The position numbers and the translations under genes were made by a program. Positions 25,726 to 35,934 of a stretch of 64,000 bases of DNA are shown here, piece by piece. The notes beneath the pieces are model-generated. The model saw only the letters and a program-made list of their open reading frames with translations. It was not told the DNA's origin and did not search any database. The DNA comes from Rhodobacterales bacterium RIFCSPHIGHO2_02_FULL_62_130 (GTDB lineage: Bacteria > Pseudomonadota > Alphaproteobacteria > Rhodobacterales > Rhodobacteraceae), in assembly GCA_001828855.1 (NCBI GenBank), contig MHZT01000036.1, forward strand, positions 121,309-185,308, in the 5' to 3' direction. Position 1 is the stretch's first letter, and each line of letters starts with the position of its first letter.

Positions 25726-26796
25726 CTAAAGGCGGGCGCCTGTCTCTGCATCAAACAGGTGAATCTTGTTGGCGGGAAAATCCAGCCTGATGGTCTGGCC
25801 GGGCCGGAAATCATGCCGCTCGGTAAAGATGGCACAGAACGGCGCGCCGGCCAGTTTTGTATAGACCTGAATATTCGCCCCCGTGGGTTCCACAACCTCG
25901 ACCTGAACCGCAACACCCGCGTCACCTTGGGCCAGCGCGCAATGTTCGGGGCGTGCGCCAAACACGACCTTCTGTCCCGGTTTTCCCGACGCCATTGCAG
26001 GCACAAATAGCCGCGCGCCATCAGGAAGCTCGACAAAAGCCCGCCCCGCCTCGGCCCCCAGCACACCGCGAATGACGTTCATCGACGGCGAGCCGATGAA
26101 ATCTGCCACGAACAGATTGGCGGGGGTGTCATAGAGTTCCAGCGGCGTGCCGATCTGCTCGATCCGGCCTGCGTTCATCACCACGATGCGGTCGGCCATT
26201 GTCATGGCTTCGATCTGGTCATGTGTGACATAGACCGAGGTGGTTTTCAGCCGTTGGTGCAGAGCCTTGATCTCGGTCCGCATGACCACGCGCAACTTGG
26301 CGTCAAGGTTGGACAGAGGCTCGTCAAACAGGAACACTTCGGCGTCACGGACCAAGGCGCGACCCATCGCAACACGCTGGCGCTGCCCGCCGGACAGCTG
26401 CCGCGGTGAGCGGTCGAGGAACTTGGTCAGGTTCAGAATCTCGGCCGCTTCGCGCACCTTGCGGTCGATGATCTCTTTGGCCTGCCGCCGCAGCCGGAGG
26501 CTGAAGCTCATGTTTTCATAGACCGACATATGCGGGTAAAGCGCATAGTTCTGAAACACCATCGCAATGTCGCGCGATTTGGGTGGCACATCGTTGATGA
26601 CCCGCTCGCCGATCAGGATATCGCCGGACGAGACGGTTTCAAGGCCGGCAATCATGCGTAGCAGCGTAGACTTGCCGCACCCCGATGGCCCGACCAACAC
26701 CACAAATTCCTGATCGCGGATTTCAAGGTCAATGCCATGCAGGATCGGCATGGCGCCGTATCTTTTCTTGACCCCGCGGATGGTGACTGAGGACAT
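25726..26796 (-). CDS. ugpC: Carbohydrate ABC transporter ATPase (UgpC/MalK type)
   Basis: A 356-residue single-domain ATPase with Walker A GPSGCGKSTLLRMIAG, signature LSGGQRQRVAMGRAL, Walker B VFLFDEPLSNLD, and the switch His in YVTHDQIEAMTMAD. The C-terminal TOBE-type regulatory domain is complete. Proteins of this type energise CUT1 importers of glycerol phosphates, oligosaccharides and polyols. It is the last gene of a four-gene minus-strand transporter operon; the symbol reflects family, not proven substrate. Confidence 0.93.
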   Translation of the reverse strand: MSSVTIRGVKKRYGAMPILHGIDLEIRDQEFVVLVGPSGCGKSTLLRMIAGLETVSSGDILIGERVINDVPPKSRDIAMVFQNYALYPHMSVYENMSFSLRLRRQAKEIIDRKVREAAEILNLTKFLDRSPRQLSGGQRQRVAMGRALVRDAEVFLFDEPLSNLDAKLRVVMRTEIKALHQRLKTTSVYVTHDQIEAMTMADRIVVMNAGRIEQIGTPLELYDTPANLFVADFIGSPSMNVIRGVLGAEAGRAFVELPDGARLFVPAMASGKPGQKVVFGARPEHCALAQGDAGVAVQVEVVEPTGANIQVYTKLAGAPFCAIFTERHDFRPGQTIRLDFPANKIHLFDAETGARL

Positions 26797-26822
26797 CGTT
26801 CAATTCCTATCGGTAAGTCTGG

Positions 26823-27653
26823 TCATTTGACGGCCCCCAGCGCCATGCCCCGGATCAGGTAGCGCTGGAGCCAGGAGAACAGGATCGCAACCGGCACGGT
26901 GGCCAACACCGTTCCCGCCATCACATGGTGCCATTCCACCTGATAGCGCCCGGCAACCTGCGAATAGATCTGCACGGGAAGGGTAAAGTCTTCGGACGAC
27001 CGCATCATCGTCAGCGCCAGTACGAATTCGTTCCAGCTGTTGATGAAGGTAAAGATCGCGGTGACCACGATGGCCGGAACGGCAAGCGGAAGGAAAATAC
27101 GGATCAGGCTGGTCAGGTGGCTTGCGCCATCCATCCATGCGGCTTCCTCCAGATCCCGCGGGATCGAGTTGAAGTAGCTTTGCAGCATCCAGATCGTGAA
27201 GGCCATGTTGAAGGCGGCATAGGTGATGACCAGTGAATTCAGGTCGTTGACCAGCCCCAGCGTCATCATCAGACGGAACAGCCCCAGCACCAGAACGATG
27301 GGTGACATCATCTGCGTCATCAACAGGAAATTCTTGTAAAGTCCCTTGCCTGCAAACCGATAGCGCGACATCGCATAGGCCGCCGGAATTGACAGGATCA
27401 GCGCCGCAGAAGTGGCTGTGATGCTGACGTAAAGGCTGTTCAGCAAGGCCCCGCCAAAGTTGGTTTTTACCCACATCTCGGCAAAGTTTTCCCAGCGGAA
27501 TTCGCTGAAGCCCCATGTCGGCGGATAGACGAACAACTCGTCCCGTGGGCGCACTGCAGTGACGAACATCACCGCGAAGGGGAACAGGATGACCACCACC
27601 AGCGGCGCCAGAATGATCCAGTAAAGAATGCTGCGCTTTGCCTTACTCATCAT
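26823..27653 (-). CDS. Carbohydrate ABC transporter permease (MalG type)
   Basis: A 276-residue permease with six membrane helices and the EAA loop [26 protein letters not shown], typical of the MalG side of CUT1 importers. Two adjacent ATGs (27653 and 27650) are possible starts. The start overlaps the end of the MalF-type permease gene by about 11 bases, so the two subunits are translationally coupled. Confidence 0.93.
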   Translation of the reverse strand: MMSKAKRSILYWIILAPLVVVILFPFAVMFVTAVRPRDELFVYPPTWGFSEFRWENFAEMWVKTNFGGALLNSLYVSITATSAALILSIPAAYAMSRYRFAGKGLYKNFLLMTQMMSPIVLVLGLFRLMMTLGLVNDLNSLVITYAAFNMAFTIWMLQSYFNSIPRDLEEAAWMDGASHLTSLIRIFLPLAVPAIVVTAIFTFINSWNEFVLALTMMRSSEDFTLPVQIYSQVAGRYQVEWHHVMAGTVLATVPVAILFSWLQRYLIRGMALGAVK

Positions 27654-28557
27654 GGCCCTTCACCTCATCTTCCGGGGCCGCATCCGCTTCGTTGCGGCTT
27701 AGCAGCACGACGTAAAGCAGCGTGAACACCAGCAGCACGCCAAACATGATCAGAGATATTGCCGAAGCCTTGCCCAGTTGGCCAAAGCGGAAAGCCAGCT
27801 TGTAAAGATAGGTCACCAGAATGTCGGTGCCATTGGCCGGACCGCCTTCGGTCATCACCCAGATGATCGGCAGCGAGTTGAAGACATAGATCACGTTCAG
27901 CACGATTGCGATGTTGATGAACGGCTTCATCAGCGGCAGCGTGATATAGCGGAACTGGTGCCAGCCGGTCGCGCCGTCAACCACGGCGGCCTCGTAAGCG
28001 TCTTGTGGCATTGACGACAGGCCGCCCAGCAGAATGGTGGTGGTGAACGGGATCGACACCAGAATGCCGACAAGGATTTCCACGGTGAAGGCTGTCGAAG
28101 CCTCGGCCAGCCACTCGATCGGCTCGTTGATGACTCCCATCTGCATCAGGGTGGCGTTCAACAGCCCCGAGCGCCCGTTCAGCGCCCAGCGCCAGACCAC
28201 CGCCGTCATGGTCAGGGAAATCGACCACGGCAGCATCACCAGCACGCGCGCCAGACCGCGACCGTAAAAATCATCGTTCAGGATCATCGCAACCGGCATC
28301 GAGATCAGCAGCGTGCCGGCCACAACTGCGCCGGTCCAGATACCCGTGCGCCACAGGGATGCGTAAAACAGCGGATCGCCAAAAACTTCGGCAAAGTTTT
28401 CCCAGCCGACAAAACCTTGCAACTTGCCGAACCGGCTGACCTCTTGCATCGAGGTCCATGCCAGATCAAGGATCGGATACCCGATGATGCCGGTGGCCAA
28501 CAGCAGACTGGGCAATACCATCAGCATAGGTATGGATATGTGCGCTTTTTTTGCCAT
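27643..28557 (-). CDS. Carbohydrate ABC transporter permease (MalF type)
   Basis: About 304 residues after trimming. GGAG before the ATG at 28557 (MAKKAHISI) is the better start, and the extra 22 residues in the ORF track look non-native. Six helices and the loop [25 protein letters not shown] mark it as the MalF-type partner. A charged C-terminal tail ([12 protein letters not shown]) extends into the cytoplasm. Confidence 0.92.
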   Translation of the reverse strand: MAKKAHISIPMLMVLPSLLLATGIIGYPILDLAWTSMQEVSRFGKLQGFVGWENFAEVFGDPLFYASLWRTGIWTGAVVAGTLLISMPVAMILNDDFYGRGLARVLVMLPWSISLTMTAVVWRWALNGRSGLLNATLMQMGVINEPIEWLAEASTAFTVEILVGILVSIPFTTTILLGGLSSMPQDAYEAAVVDGATGWHQFRYITLPLMKPFINIAIVLNVIYVFNSLPIIWVMTEGGPANGTDILVTYLYKLAFRFGQLGKASAISLIMFGVLLVFTLLYVVLLSRNEADAAPEDEVKGHDE

Positions 28558-28631
28558 CGTCTCCAAGGTCCAAGCTGTCGCCACAGGTAGCAGGCACAGA
28601 GCGGACAAGCCGCTCTGCGCCATGTCAGAGG

Positions 28632-29864
28632 TTAAAGACCGCGGATTTTATTCACTTCGGCAGCGGCAGCCGCCAGCCCTTCTTCCGGGGTGACTTCGCC
28701 CAGATAGATTTGCTGCATGGTCCGCACGGTAACGTCAGCGATTTCTTCCCAATTGGCGATCACAGGAGCGAACTTGGCATAAGGCAGGCCAGCCGCAAAT
28801 CCCGCAACGTCCGGATCTTCGTTGAAGTAGGGCAGTGCCGCTACGTTTTTGGTCACCGGCAGGAAGCCTTCGCCCACATCGAACTTTTCACGGTTCGCAT
28901 CGCCATAGGCAAATTCGATGAACTTCCACGCCGCTTCCTTGGCATCGGAATCCGCGAACATCATCAGCGTGTCGGTCACGCCATAAGTCGCCTTTGCACC
29001 GGCTTCCGGGAAGGGAAGGATCTGGTAGCGCAGGTTCGGAGCCTCTTCCTTGATCTGGGGAACCAGCATCGGGAAGGTGAAGATGGTGCCAACCTTGCCC
29101 TGTTTGAACAGGTTGAACACATCTTCGCGGTTATAGTTGGTCGGCGAAGGCTGGGTCAGACCCTCGTCAATCATGGTCTTGTAAAGCGTCGCCGACTCGA
29201 TGGCCGCCGGGCTGTTCAGACCCGAGGTGCCGTCCGCATTCAGGATGTCGCCGCCATGAGTCCAGAGCGAGTAGTAGAAATAGGCGTCCGTCTCGATTTC
29301 CTTGCCTTGCAGGCCGAAAGCGAAGGTGTCGGGCAGCGCGGCAATTTTCTTCGAGGCCTCATAAAGCTCGTCCCACGTTGTCGGGGGCGCTGCGCCGGCG
29401 GCATCGTAAAGATCCATGTTGACCATCATCGCCCGCGCCGAGGCGGCCACCGGCAGACCCATGATCTTGCCGTCAATGATGCCGGGATTCATGAAGGTGT
29501 CGATGAACGTGCCTTTGAATTCCGGCGTCAGATAACTGTCGATCGGCTCGGCAACGCCCTGATCTGCGAAATCCAGCAGCCAACGTGTGCCGATGATCGA
29601 GATGTCCGGCGCGGTGCCGCCCGCAACGTCCGTCGTCAGGCGCTGCAAAAGCGTATCCCACGGCACCACCTGGATGTTGATCTTGATGTCGGGGTTTGCC
29701 GCCTCGAACGCCGACGCCACTTCCTGAAAATAGGGGCCGGTCTTCGAGCTGTATTCGGCAACGGTGAAGTCGACGACAGTCTGCGCGAGGGCTGCGGGGG
29801 CGAGGCCAAACATGCCAAAGCCCAGCGCCATTATCGCGGAGGATGTCCGAAACGCGTAGGTCAT
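28632..29864 (-). CDS. Carbohydrate ABC transporter substrate-binding protein
   Basis: About 410 residues of a MalE/UgpB-like extracellular binding protein. AGGAG precedes the ATG at 29864, and the signal peptide ends PAALAQT. The mature start [21 protein letters not shown] and the block [20 protein letters not shown] are typical. It heads the operon, so the promoter should be in 29865-30059. The ligand cannot be read from sequence; the neighbouring epimerase and SDR genes suggest a sugar or sugar derivative. Confidence 0.93.
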   Translation of the reverse strand: MTYAFRTSSAIMALGFGMFGLAPAALAQTVVDFTVAEYSSKTGPYFQEVASAFEAANPDIKINIQVVPWDTLLQRLTTDVAGGTAPDISIIGTRWLLDFADQGVAEPIDSYLTPEFKGTFIDTFMNPGIIDGKIMGLPVAASARAMMVNMDLYDAAGAAPPTTWDELYEASKKIAALPDTFAFGLQGKEIETDAYFYYSLWTHGGDILNADGTSGLNSPAAIESATLYKTMIDEGLTQPSPTNYNREDVFNLFKQGKVGTIFTFPMLVPQIKEEAPNLRYQILPFPEAGAKATYGVTDTLMMFADSDAKEAAWKFIEFAYGDANREKFDVGEGFLPVTKNVAALPYFNEDPDVAGFAAGLPYAKFAPVIANWEEIADVTVRTMQQIYLGEVTPEEGLAAAAAEVNKIRGL

Positions 29865-30059
29865 AAGGGTAGCTCCTGTTGTATCAATGTTACGCAAGGT
29901 AGGTCATGGTTGGCTTCGTGCGGCCAACTTCGGTGCAGCCATACTGTGTTGCGCGCCCTCAGATTTGAAATTGAATAAACGCATCATGGTATGTGGCGGC
30001 TGCATAGCCCTGCAGTCTTTGGATATGTGGAACAGCAAGGGTCGGGCGCAGAATCGAAA

Positions 30060-30087
30060 GGGCGCCCGGTCTGCTGTCCGGGCGCCC
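30060..30087 (-). terminator. Terminator after the second epimerase-like gene
   Basis: GGGCGCCCGG and CCGGGCGCCC form a perfect 10-bp stem with an 8-base loop, followed on the minus strand by TTTCGATT. It lies 35 bases after the gene's stop and separates it from the transporter promoter. Confidence 0.75.
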
Positions 30088-30121
30088 GTGGCGTGGCTGC
30101 AAGATAACCGTAGGGTGCCGG

Positions 30122-31003
30122 TCAGACCCGCGCCTCGCGCCATGAGTATTCCGGTTCATAGCCCAGCACGCGGCGGGCTTTTTCGATGCTCAGCAAGGTC
30201 TGGGTGCCGCTGACCGCGCCGCGCATTGGCACATTGGGAAATACCTCGGCCATCAGATCGGCGCTGGGACGGGTCATGACGCTGTCAGCATTGGCGATGA
30301 TGAAGTGATCCGCGCCGACCAGATCGACATGCAGCGCGCGGCGCACCGCCTGCGCGCAATCGCGCGCATCGATATAGCCCCACAGGTTCCATTCGCGGAA
30401 ATGCGGCGTATCTTGCCAGCTTGCAAAGCGGGCATAGTCGCGCGGCTCCATCACGTTGGAAAGCCGCAAGCCGATAAAGCTGGTGCCGGGGTTCCAGCGT
30501 GCCATCTGCCGCGCCATTTCCTCGCCCAGATCTTTCGACAGCGAATAGCCGCTTTCGGGCCGCATCGGGTGATCTTCATCCACCGGCGCATAGGCGGGCG
30601 GGTTTTCCGGGCTGAACGGCAGGCCCAGCGTGGTTTCCGACGAGGCCCAGACAATGCGACGCACCCCTGCCCGCAGCGCCGCGTCAAAGACGTTGTAGGT
30701 TGAAACGATATTGGTGCGGAAGGTGACTTCCTCGGGCTGCAGATCGGGCGCGGGGATGGCGGCGAAATGCACCACGGCATCCGGCGTGCGGAATTTGCGG
30801 AAGGGATGATCTTTGCCACCGCTCCACTGCATCGCGTCCATCACCTGCGCGAAATCGGTCAGATCGACCTTCAGCATCGGGCAGACCGGATCGGAGGATG
30901 GCTGCATGTCGATGTTCAGCACGTTGTAGCCGCGCTCGACAAGATGTCGGCACACCGCCCGCCCGGCCTTGCCGCTGCCTCCGGTGACAAGGATGTTTTT
31001 CAT
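30122..31003 (-). CDS. NAD(P)-dependent epimerase/dehydratase-like oxidoreductase (second copy)
   Basis: A 293-residue extended SDR closely similar in layout to the gene at 10780: MKNILVTGGSGKAGRAV, VVHFAAIPAPDL, ASSETTLGLPF and the catalytic YSLSK are all present. The distinctive SSET-x-LGLPF and SNVMEPRDYARF blocks are shared family features. It is separated from the transporter by a terminator, so it has its own promoter in the divergent gap 31004-31170. It probably performs the same kind of sugar oxidation or epimerisation on the ligand of the Ugp-type importer. Confidence 0.85.
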   Translation of the reverse strand: MKNILVTGGSGKAGRAVCRHLVERGYNVLNIDMQPSSDPVCPMLKVDLTDFAQVMDAMQWSGGKDHPFRKFRTPDAVVHFAAIPAPDLQPEEVTFRTNIVSTYNVFDAALRAGVRRIVWASSETTLGLPFSPENPPAYAPVDEDHPMRPESGYSLSKDLGEEMARQMARWNPGTSFIGLRLSNVMEPRDYARFASWQDTPHFREWNLWGYIDARDCAQAVRRALHVDLVGADHFIIANADSVMTRPSADLMAEVFPNVPMRGAVSGTQTLLSIEKARRVLGYEPEYSWREARV

Positions 31004-31170
31004 GGCGCAATCTCTTTCATGGCACTGACTTTGTGTCGTGTCTGAAAGCTATCCCAAAGTGGCAGGCAGAGGCGAATACGTTTCCTGAATGTTGCCATGC
31101 CAGCACGGCATTGGCCCGCCCGTCCGCACGGGCCTATCCAAGGGCAGAATAAGGGCGGCAAGGGGCTGTG

Positions 31171-32310
31171 ATGCGGCGCGGCATGTATGTTTATGCATGG
31201 GATCTGTGGCAGGAAGGCACCGCAGCGGTGGCCGGTCGGCTGCGCGATGCCGGACTGAACGCCCTGTCGCTGGCAACGGCCTATCACGCCGGCAAGTTCC
31301 TGCGCCCGCATGGCCCTGATGGCAAGGTGTGGTTCCCCGAGGATGGCACGGTGTATTTTCGCCCCGATGCGGCCCGCTATGGCTGTTTGCAGCCGCAGGC
31401 GGCCAGCATGGTGGCCGAATATGACGCCCTGCCCGCGTTGGCCCGCACGGCGGACGATTTTCATGTGACCGGCTGGACGGTAGGGCTGCACAACTCGCGG
31501 CTTGGGGCGCTGCATCCCGACCTGTGCTGCCAGACCCCGTTCGGTGATCCGCTGATCAACGCGCTTTGCCCGTCGCAGCCCGAGGTGCGGCGCTATCTGA
31601 CGGCGCTGTGCCTTGATACCGCAGCGCAGCCCGGTATCGGTGAAATTGCCATCGAGACGCCGGGGTTTCAGGCCTATCGCCACGGCCACCACCATGAATT
31701 TGAGCTGATCGCGCTGACGGAGGCGGTGGAAACCCTGCTTGGCACCTGCTTTTGCCCCGCCTGTCTGGCGCGTGCCAAGGCGGTGGGTTTGCATGCCGAG
31801 GCATTGGCACGACAGGCGCGGCGTGATCTGGAGGCGTTCTTTGCCGATGGCGCAGCGCCCGTGCTGAACCCGCAGGCCGATCCCGACTGGGCGGCGTTAC
31901 AGGCGTGTCGCGCCGATACTGTCACCTCGCTTGTGGCAGAAGTGCGGGCGGCGCTGGATGGCGCGGTCAGCCTTGCCGTGATTCCGTCGGTGCAGACGCC
32001 CAACAGCCTGTGCTGGCGTGAAGGCAGTGACCTTGCTGCCTTGGCAAAGGTGGCAGATCGGCTGGAGGTGCCAGCCTATCAGACCGGACCGGCTGCGATT
32101 GCTGCGGATATGGATCAGGTGCGCGCGGCGGCTGGGGACGCTGCCGCCATCGGCTTTATCCTGCGCCCGACATGGCCGCATGTAACGGGGCCGGATGATC
32201 TTGCCGCCTGCGTGACTTCGGCGCGCGCTGCCGGTGCCTCACAGCTTTCCTTCTACAATTACGGCCATATGCGGTTGCAGTCGCTTGACTGGATCGCCGC
32301 CGCCCTTTGA
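31171..32310 (+). CDS. Uncharacterised protein, probable TIM-barrel-like enzyme with a Cys pair
   Basis: A 379-residue soluble protein not recognised as a named enzyme. AAGGGG lies five bases before the ATG at 31171 (the ORF track uses the preceding GTG). The start GMYVYAWDLWQEGTAAVAGRLRDAG and repeated strand-helix segments (IGEIAIETPGFQAY, AAIGFILRPTWPHV, LSFYNYGHMR) suggest a barrel of glycoside-hydrolase-like type. CFCPACLARA in the middle is a possible metal site. Its stop is 17 bases before the SDR start, so it is the first gene of a catabolic unit with SDR and OCD-like genes. Function unknown. Confidence 0.6.
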   Translation: MRRGMYVYAWDLWQEGTAAVAGRLRDAGLNALSLATAYHAGKFLRPHGPDGKVWFPEDGTVYFRPDAARYGCLQPQAASMVAEYDALPALARTADDFHVTGWTVGLHNSRLGALHPDLCCQTPFGDPLINALCPSQPEVRRYLTALCLDTAAQPGIGEIAIETPGFQAYRHGHHHEFELIALTEAVETLLGTCFCPACLARAKAVGLHAEALARQARRDLEAFFADGAAPVLNPQADPDWAALQACRADTVTSLVAEVRAALDGAVSLAVIPSVQTPNSLCWREGSDLAALAKVADRLEVPAYQTGPAAIAADMDQVRAAAGDAAAIGFILRPTWPHVTGPDDLAACVTSARAAGASQLSFYNYGHMRLQSLDWIAAAL

Positions 32311-32327
32311 AGCCAGCCGGAGACACC

Positions 32328-33122
32328 ATGACCAGACATGCCAAAACCACCGCCCTTGTCACCGGAGCCGCCCACGGTATTGGCCGCGCCATTGCCCTGC
32401 ATCTGGCGCGCGAAGGCGCTGCGGTGGCAGTGATTGATCTGGACGCCGCAGGGGCAGCCGCGACAGCGGCGCTGCTGACTGCAGAAGGCCACCGCGCCTT
32501 TGCCACCAGCGCCGATATTACCGACATGACAGGGTTGGCAATGGCGGTTGATGCCTGCGAGGCCGCTCTTGGGCCGATCACCTTGCTGGTCAACAATGCC
32601 GCTTTTACCGATGCGGGCAATCTGGGTGGCATCGGGCTGGAGGCTTGGCACCATGAGGTCGATGTCAACCTGAACGGCAGCTATCATTGCCTGCGCGTGC
32701 TGCTGCCGCGGATGCAGGCACGCGGGGCGGGTGTGGTGGTCAATATCGCCTCGGTCAACGGGCTGCGCTATTTCGGCAATCCGGCCTATAGCGCGGCGAA
32801 AGCGGGGCTGATCAACCTGACGCAATCGGTTGCCTCGGAATATGGCCGCTATGGCATCCGCTGCAATGCGGTGCTGCCCGGTTCGGTGCGGACGGAAAAT
32901 GCCTCGTGGCAGATCCGCCAGCAGAAAGACCCGGCGGTGTTTGAGAAACTGGCGCGCTGGTATCCGCTGGGCCGCGTGGCCGAACCCGATGACGTTGCCA
33001 AGGCAGTGTCGTTTCTGGCCTCGGACGATGCCAGCTATATCACCGGTGTCGCGTTGCCCGTCGATGGCGGTCTGCTGGCGGGCATGAATGTGATGATCGG
33101 CGAATTCATTCTGGAATCCTGA
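32328..33122 (+). CDS. Short-chain dehydrogenase/reductase
   Basis: About 264 residues. GGAG before the ATG at 32328 is preferred to the TTG at 32307. It has the cofactor motif TGAAHGIGRA, the NNAA block, active-site Ser near VNIASVNGL, the catalytic YSAAK, and PGSVRTE. All residues for an active NAD(P)-dependent alcohol or sugar dehydrogenase are present. It sits between the unrecognised barrel-like gene and the OCD-like gene in one plus-strand unit. Confidence 0.9.
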   Translation: MTRHAKTTALVTGAAHGIGRAIALHLAREGAAVAVIDLDAAGAAATAALLTAEGHRAFATSADITDMTGLAMAVDACEAALGPITLLVNNAAFTDAGNLGGIGLEAWHHEVDVNLNGSYHCLRVLLPRMQARGAGVVVNIASVNGLRYFGNPAYSAAKAGLINLTQSVASEYGRYGIRCNAVLPGSVRTENASWQIRQQKDPAVFEKLARWYPLGRVAEPDDVAKAVSFLASDDASYITGVALPVDGGLLAGMNVMIGEFILES

Positions 33123-33143
33123 CAGGCAGGCAAGGAGACACTT

Positions 33144-34112
33144 ATGCTGATCATCTCGGAATCGCTGGCACAGGAGCTTGTCAGCATCGAAGACGCGATA
33201 GAGGCGGTCGCTGCGACCTTTATCGCCATGGCGCAGGGCAAGGCGCGCAATTACCCTGTGGTGCGCGAGGTCGTGGGCCATGCCGATGCCGTCTATGGCG
33301 TGAAGGCGGGTGCCGATACTTCTGCGCCGTTTCTGGGGTTGAAGGCGGGGGGATACTGGCCGCATAACCTGCCGCGCGGGCTGACCAACCATCAATCCTC
33401 GACCCTGATGTTCGATCCCGAAACCGGACGGGCCTCGGGGCTGGTAAGTGCGAATTACCTGACCGGTGTGCGGACGGGGGCGGCTTCGGCGCTGGCGACG
33501 CGGGCGCTGTCGCGGGCGGATGCGACAGTGTTGGGGATCATCGGCACCGGCGGGCAATCGGTGCATCAACTGCGCGCCACCGCCAAAGTGCGCGGGCTGA
33601 CACGGGTGCATGCCTGGGACCCGATGCCGGAAAACGTGGCGCGCTTTGCGGCGGCGGTGACGGCGCTGGGGTTGGACTATGTGGCCGAAACCAGCCCGCA
33701 AGCGGTGGCCGAGGCGGCAGAGATCATCATCACCGTGACGCCTTCGCAAAAGCCGATCCTGCTAAAAGACTGGATCAGACCCGGCACCCATATCAGCGCG
33801 ATGGGCGCAGATACCAAAGGCAAGCAAGAGCTTGATCCGGCCTTGGTCGCCGCCGCGCGGCTGTTCGTGGACGAAGCAGCACAGGCGATCAGCATCGGCG
33901 AATGCCAGCATGCCTATGCCCAAGGAATGATTGGCGCGGCCGACCTGACTGCCTTGGGGGAGGTGTTGGGCGGTCGCGCCGAGGGGCGGCGGTCAGGGAC
34001 CGAAATCACCCTGTTCGACGGCACCGGCGTTGCGCTGCAAGATCTGGTGGTGGCCGATCTGGCGATGCGCCGTGCGATGGAAACCGGTCGCGGCGTGGTG
34101 GTGGATTACTGA
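33144..34112 (+). CDS. Ornithine cyclodeaminase/mu-crystallin-family protein
   Basis: A 322-residue protein with the OCD/mu-crystallin layout: LISESLAQELVSIEDAIEAV, YGVKAG, a Rossmann motif GIIGTGGQSVHQL and FVDEAAQAISIGE. The family covers ornithine cyclodeaminase, alanine dehydrogenase and ketimine reductases, so the exact reaction is open. It follows the SDR by 21 bases and ends the unit before a strong terminator. Confidence 0.88.
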   Translation: MLIISESLAQELVSIEDAIEAVAATFIAMAQGKARNYPVVREVVGHADAVYGVKAGADTSAPFLGLKAGGYWPHNLPRGLTNHQSSTLMFDPETGRASGLVSANYLTGVRTGAASALATRALSRADATVLGIIGTGGQSVHQLRATAKVRGLTRVHAWDPMPENVARFAAAVTALGLDYVAETSPQAVAEAAEIIITVTPSQKPILLKDWIRPGTHISAMGADTKGKQELDPALVAAARLFVDEAAQAISIGECQHAYAQGMIGAADLTALGEVLGGRAEGRRSGTEITLFDGTGVALQDLVVADLAMRRAMETGRGVVVDY

Positions 34113-34128
34113 AACGCCCGTGAATGGC

Positions 34129-34162
34129 AAAAGGGGGGCCGGATGATCCGGCCCCCCCTTTT
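34129..34162. terminator. Strong bidirectional terminator
   Basis: AAAAGGGGGGCCGGAT pairs with ATCCGGCCCCCCCTTTT (one C bulge), giving a long GC stem with U runs in both directions, between the OCD-like and M81 peptidase-like genes. Confidence 0.9.
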
Positions 34163-34182
34163 CATGCGCTGTCATCAAGGTA

Positions 34183-35709
34183 TCATCCGCGCGGCCATTC
34201 CGTGTGAAGGTCAATCGGGAACACCGGACGGGGCAGGTTCTTGAAATCAAAGCGGGTCAGCACCGGTGAGGTCAGACCGGGGGCATCCACCTCGATCACC
34301 TGCGCGGGCGGGAAGAATTCATCGAAACCGGCCCGGAAATGCCCGCGCGACTTGACGACCACGGCGCGGGCGGCGGCAATATCCAGCCCCATCATCTCCA
34401 GAAAGATCGGGTCGGCGCATTGGGTGCGGATGGATATCACCACCACCTGAATGCCGCCCAGATCCAGCAGAGCAGAGGCCCCCAGATTCATCCGCCGTCC
34501 GGCATAAAAGCCGCGCCGCCCGACGCAATCGCCATCGCGCAGGGTGACGACGCGGGCATCGGCCTCGAAGCATTGCGAGAATTCGTCCGGCGGCACCCTG
34601 TTGAACACCGCCCGAAACCGCGCGCCCTGCCCCAGCCGATGCGCCTCTGCGGCAAGAGCAGGATCGTTGATCACCCCCGCGATTACCCCGCTAACCACAC
34701 GGGCGTGCAAAGCCTGCAAGATCCACATCGTATTGCCATTGCCGCCCCCGCCGGGGTTGTCGGCAACATCGGCCAGAATGACGGGGGGCAAGGCCGGATT
34801 GGCGACAACCTGCGCGACCTGTTCCACCGCATCTTCCAGCGCTGTCAGGCGCGGCACAAAGCGCAGATGCTCGCCCCAAGCCATGCGGGCGATTTTATCG
34901 GCCACCGCCTGCGCGCTGCCATTTGCGGCACGCGCCGTCACGATGATCGCCATGCCGTTCTTGGGTGTATCGCTATAGGCAAAGCCGCCAAGGATTGACA
35001 CATTGGCAATATCGCCCACGACAAGTGACTGGCCGTAATTCATGATGTCGGCATAGGGACCGGCCTCGGTCAGCAGGGTGACGGTGGGCGGCACCAGTGG
35101 CAGACGGATAAAGGCGACATCGGGTTTCATTCCGGCCCAAAGCTCGTGCAGGATCAGTGCGGCATCGCGGCCACGGTCCAGCATATCGACATGCGGGTTG
35201 GTCTGGTAAGCGATCACCGCATCGGCCAGCCGCACCATGCGGTCCGACACATTGCCATGCAGATCAAGTGTGGCCACCACCGGCACGGCAGGCCCGACAA
35301 TATCGCGCACCGCCTGAAAGATCTCGCCATCGGGGTCGGCGTTCTGCGTGGTGATCATCGCGCCGTGGTTCGAGATATAGACCGCATCCAGCGGCCCTGC
35401 GGCGTGCAACCGGCTGCGGATTTCCTGCATCGCGGTTTCAAAGAAGGCATGATCCAGCGGCCCGCCCGCCTCGACCAGACCGACAAGGATCGGCACCGGC
35501 TGCCATTCGCCGCGCTGATCCATCTCGGCGGCAAAACCCCTGATCTCGGTTGGCAGTTTCGGGTCGGCGCTGTGCAGGTCTTCGAGAATTTCCTCGCCTG
35601 CCAGATAGACCCGTTTGAGGTAATCTTCTTCGGTGATGACCGGAGCAAAACGGTTGCTTTCCAGCATCAGACCCAAAATCGCCACCCGATGAGTTTTTGC
35701 TGCCGACAT
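34183..35709 (-). CDS. M81-family metallopeptidase-like protein (MlrC-like)
   Basis: About 508 residues. A G-rich ribosome site precedes the ATG at 35709 (MSAAKTHRV), so the first ten codons of the ORF are left out. The family pattern is clear: ILGLMLESNRFAP, YISNHGAMITT, ATLDLHGNVSDRMV and YQTNPHVDMLDRG hold the likely zinc ligands, and DNPGGGGNGNTMW lies further on. Known members include MlrC of microcystin degradation; most others are uncharacterised and occur in catabolic islands. Its substrate here is unknown. Confidence 0.85.
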   Translation of the reverse strand: MSAAKTHRVAILGLMLESNRFAPVITEEDYLKRVYLAGEEILEDLHSADPKLPTEIRGFAAEMDQRGEWQPVPILVGLVEAGGPLDHAFFETAMQEIRSRLHAAGPLDAVYISNHGAMITTQNADPDGEIFQAVRDIVGPAVPVVATLDLHGNVSDRMVRLADAVIAYQTNPHVDMLDRGRDAALILHELWAGMKPDVAFIRLPLVPPTVTLLTEAGPYADIMNYGQSLVVGDIANVSILGGFAYSDTPKNGMAIIVTARAANGSAQAVADKIARMAWGEHLRFVPRLTALEDAVEQVAQVVANPALPPVILADVADNPGGGGNGNTMWILQALHARVVSGVIAGVINDPALAAEAHRLGQGARFRAVFNRVPPDEFSQCFEADARVVTLRDGDCVGRRGFYAGRRMNLGASALLDLGGIQVVVISIRTQCADPIFLEMMGLDIAAARAVVVKSRGHFRAGFDEFFPPAQVIEVDAPGLTSPVLTRFDFKNLPRPVFPIDLHTEWPRG

Positions 35710-35934
35710 CTGCCCCGCCCCTTTTACTGCTTTGCCCAAGATAGTCCGCAGCTGCGATGCACCGCCAATGCAAGGAAGGTCTAGCCTGATGCGCCTTCGG
35801 CATGGTTACGGCGGCGGGGGCGTGACATGCGTTTACGGCATGGGATCATTGGATTTCTGTATTCGTCTCCGCCGTGGCAAGGTGAAATACTGCGGCGGAA
35901 AATCCGGCCCGTTGCCGGAGCAAGCGAGGATGCG

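Noticed and set aside
28551-29978. 475-residue plus-strand ORF
   Set aside because: Fully antisense to the sugar-binding protein gene, with shadow composition and no ribosome site.
32259-33749. 496-residue minus-strand ORF
   Set aside because: Antisense to SDR and OCD-like genes, both of which have intact motifs and ribosome sites.
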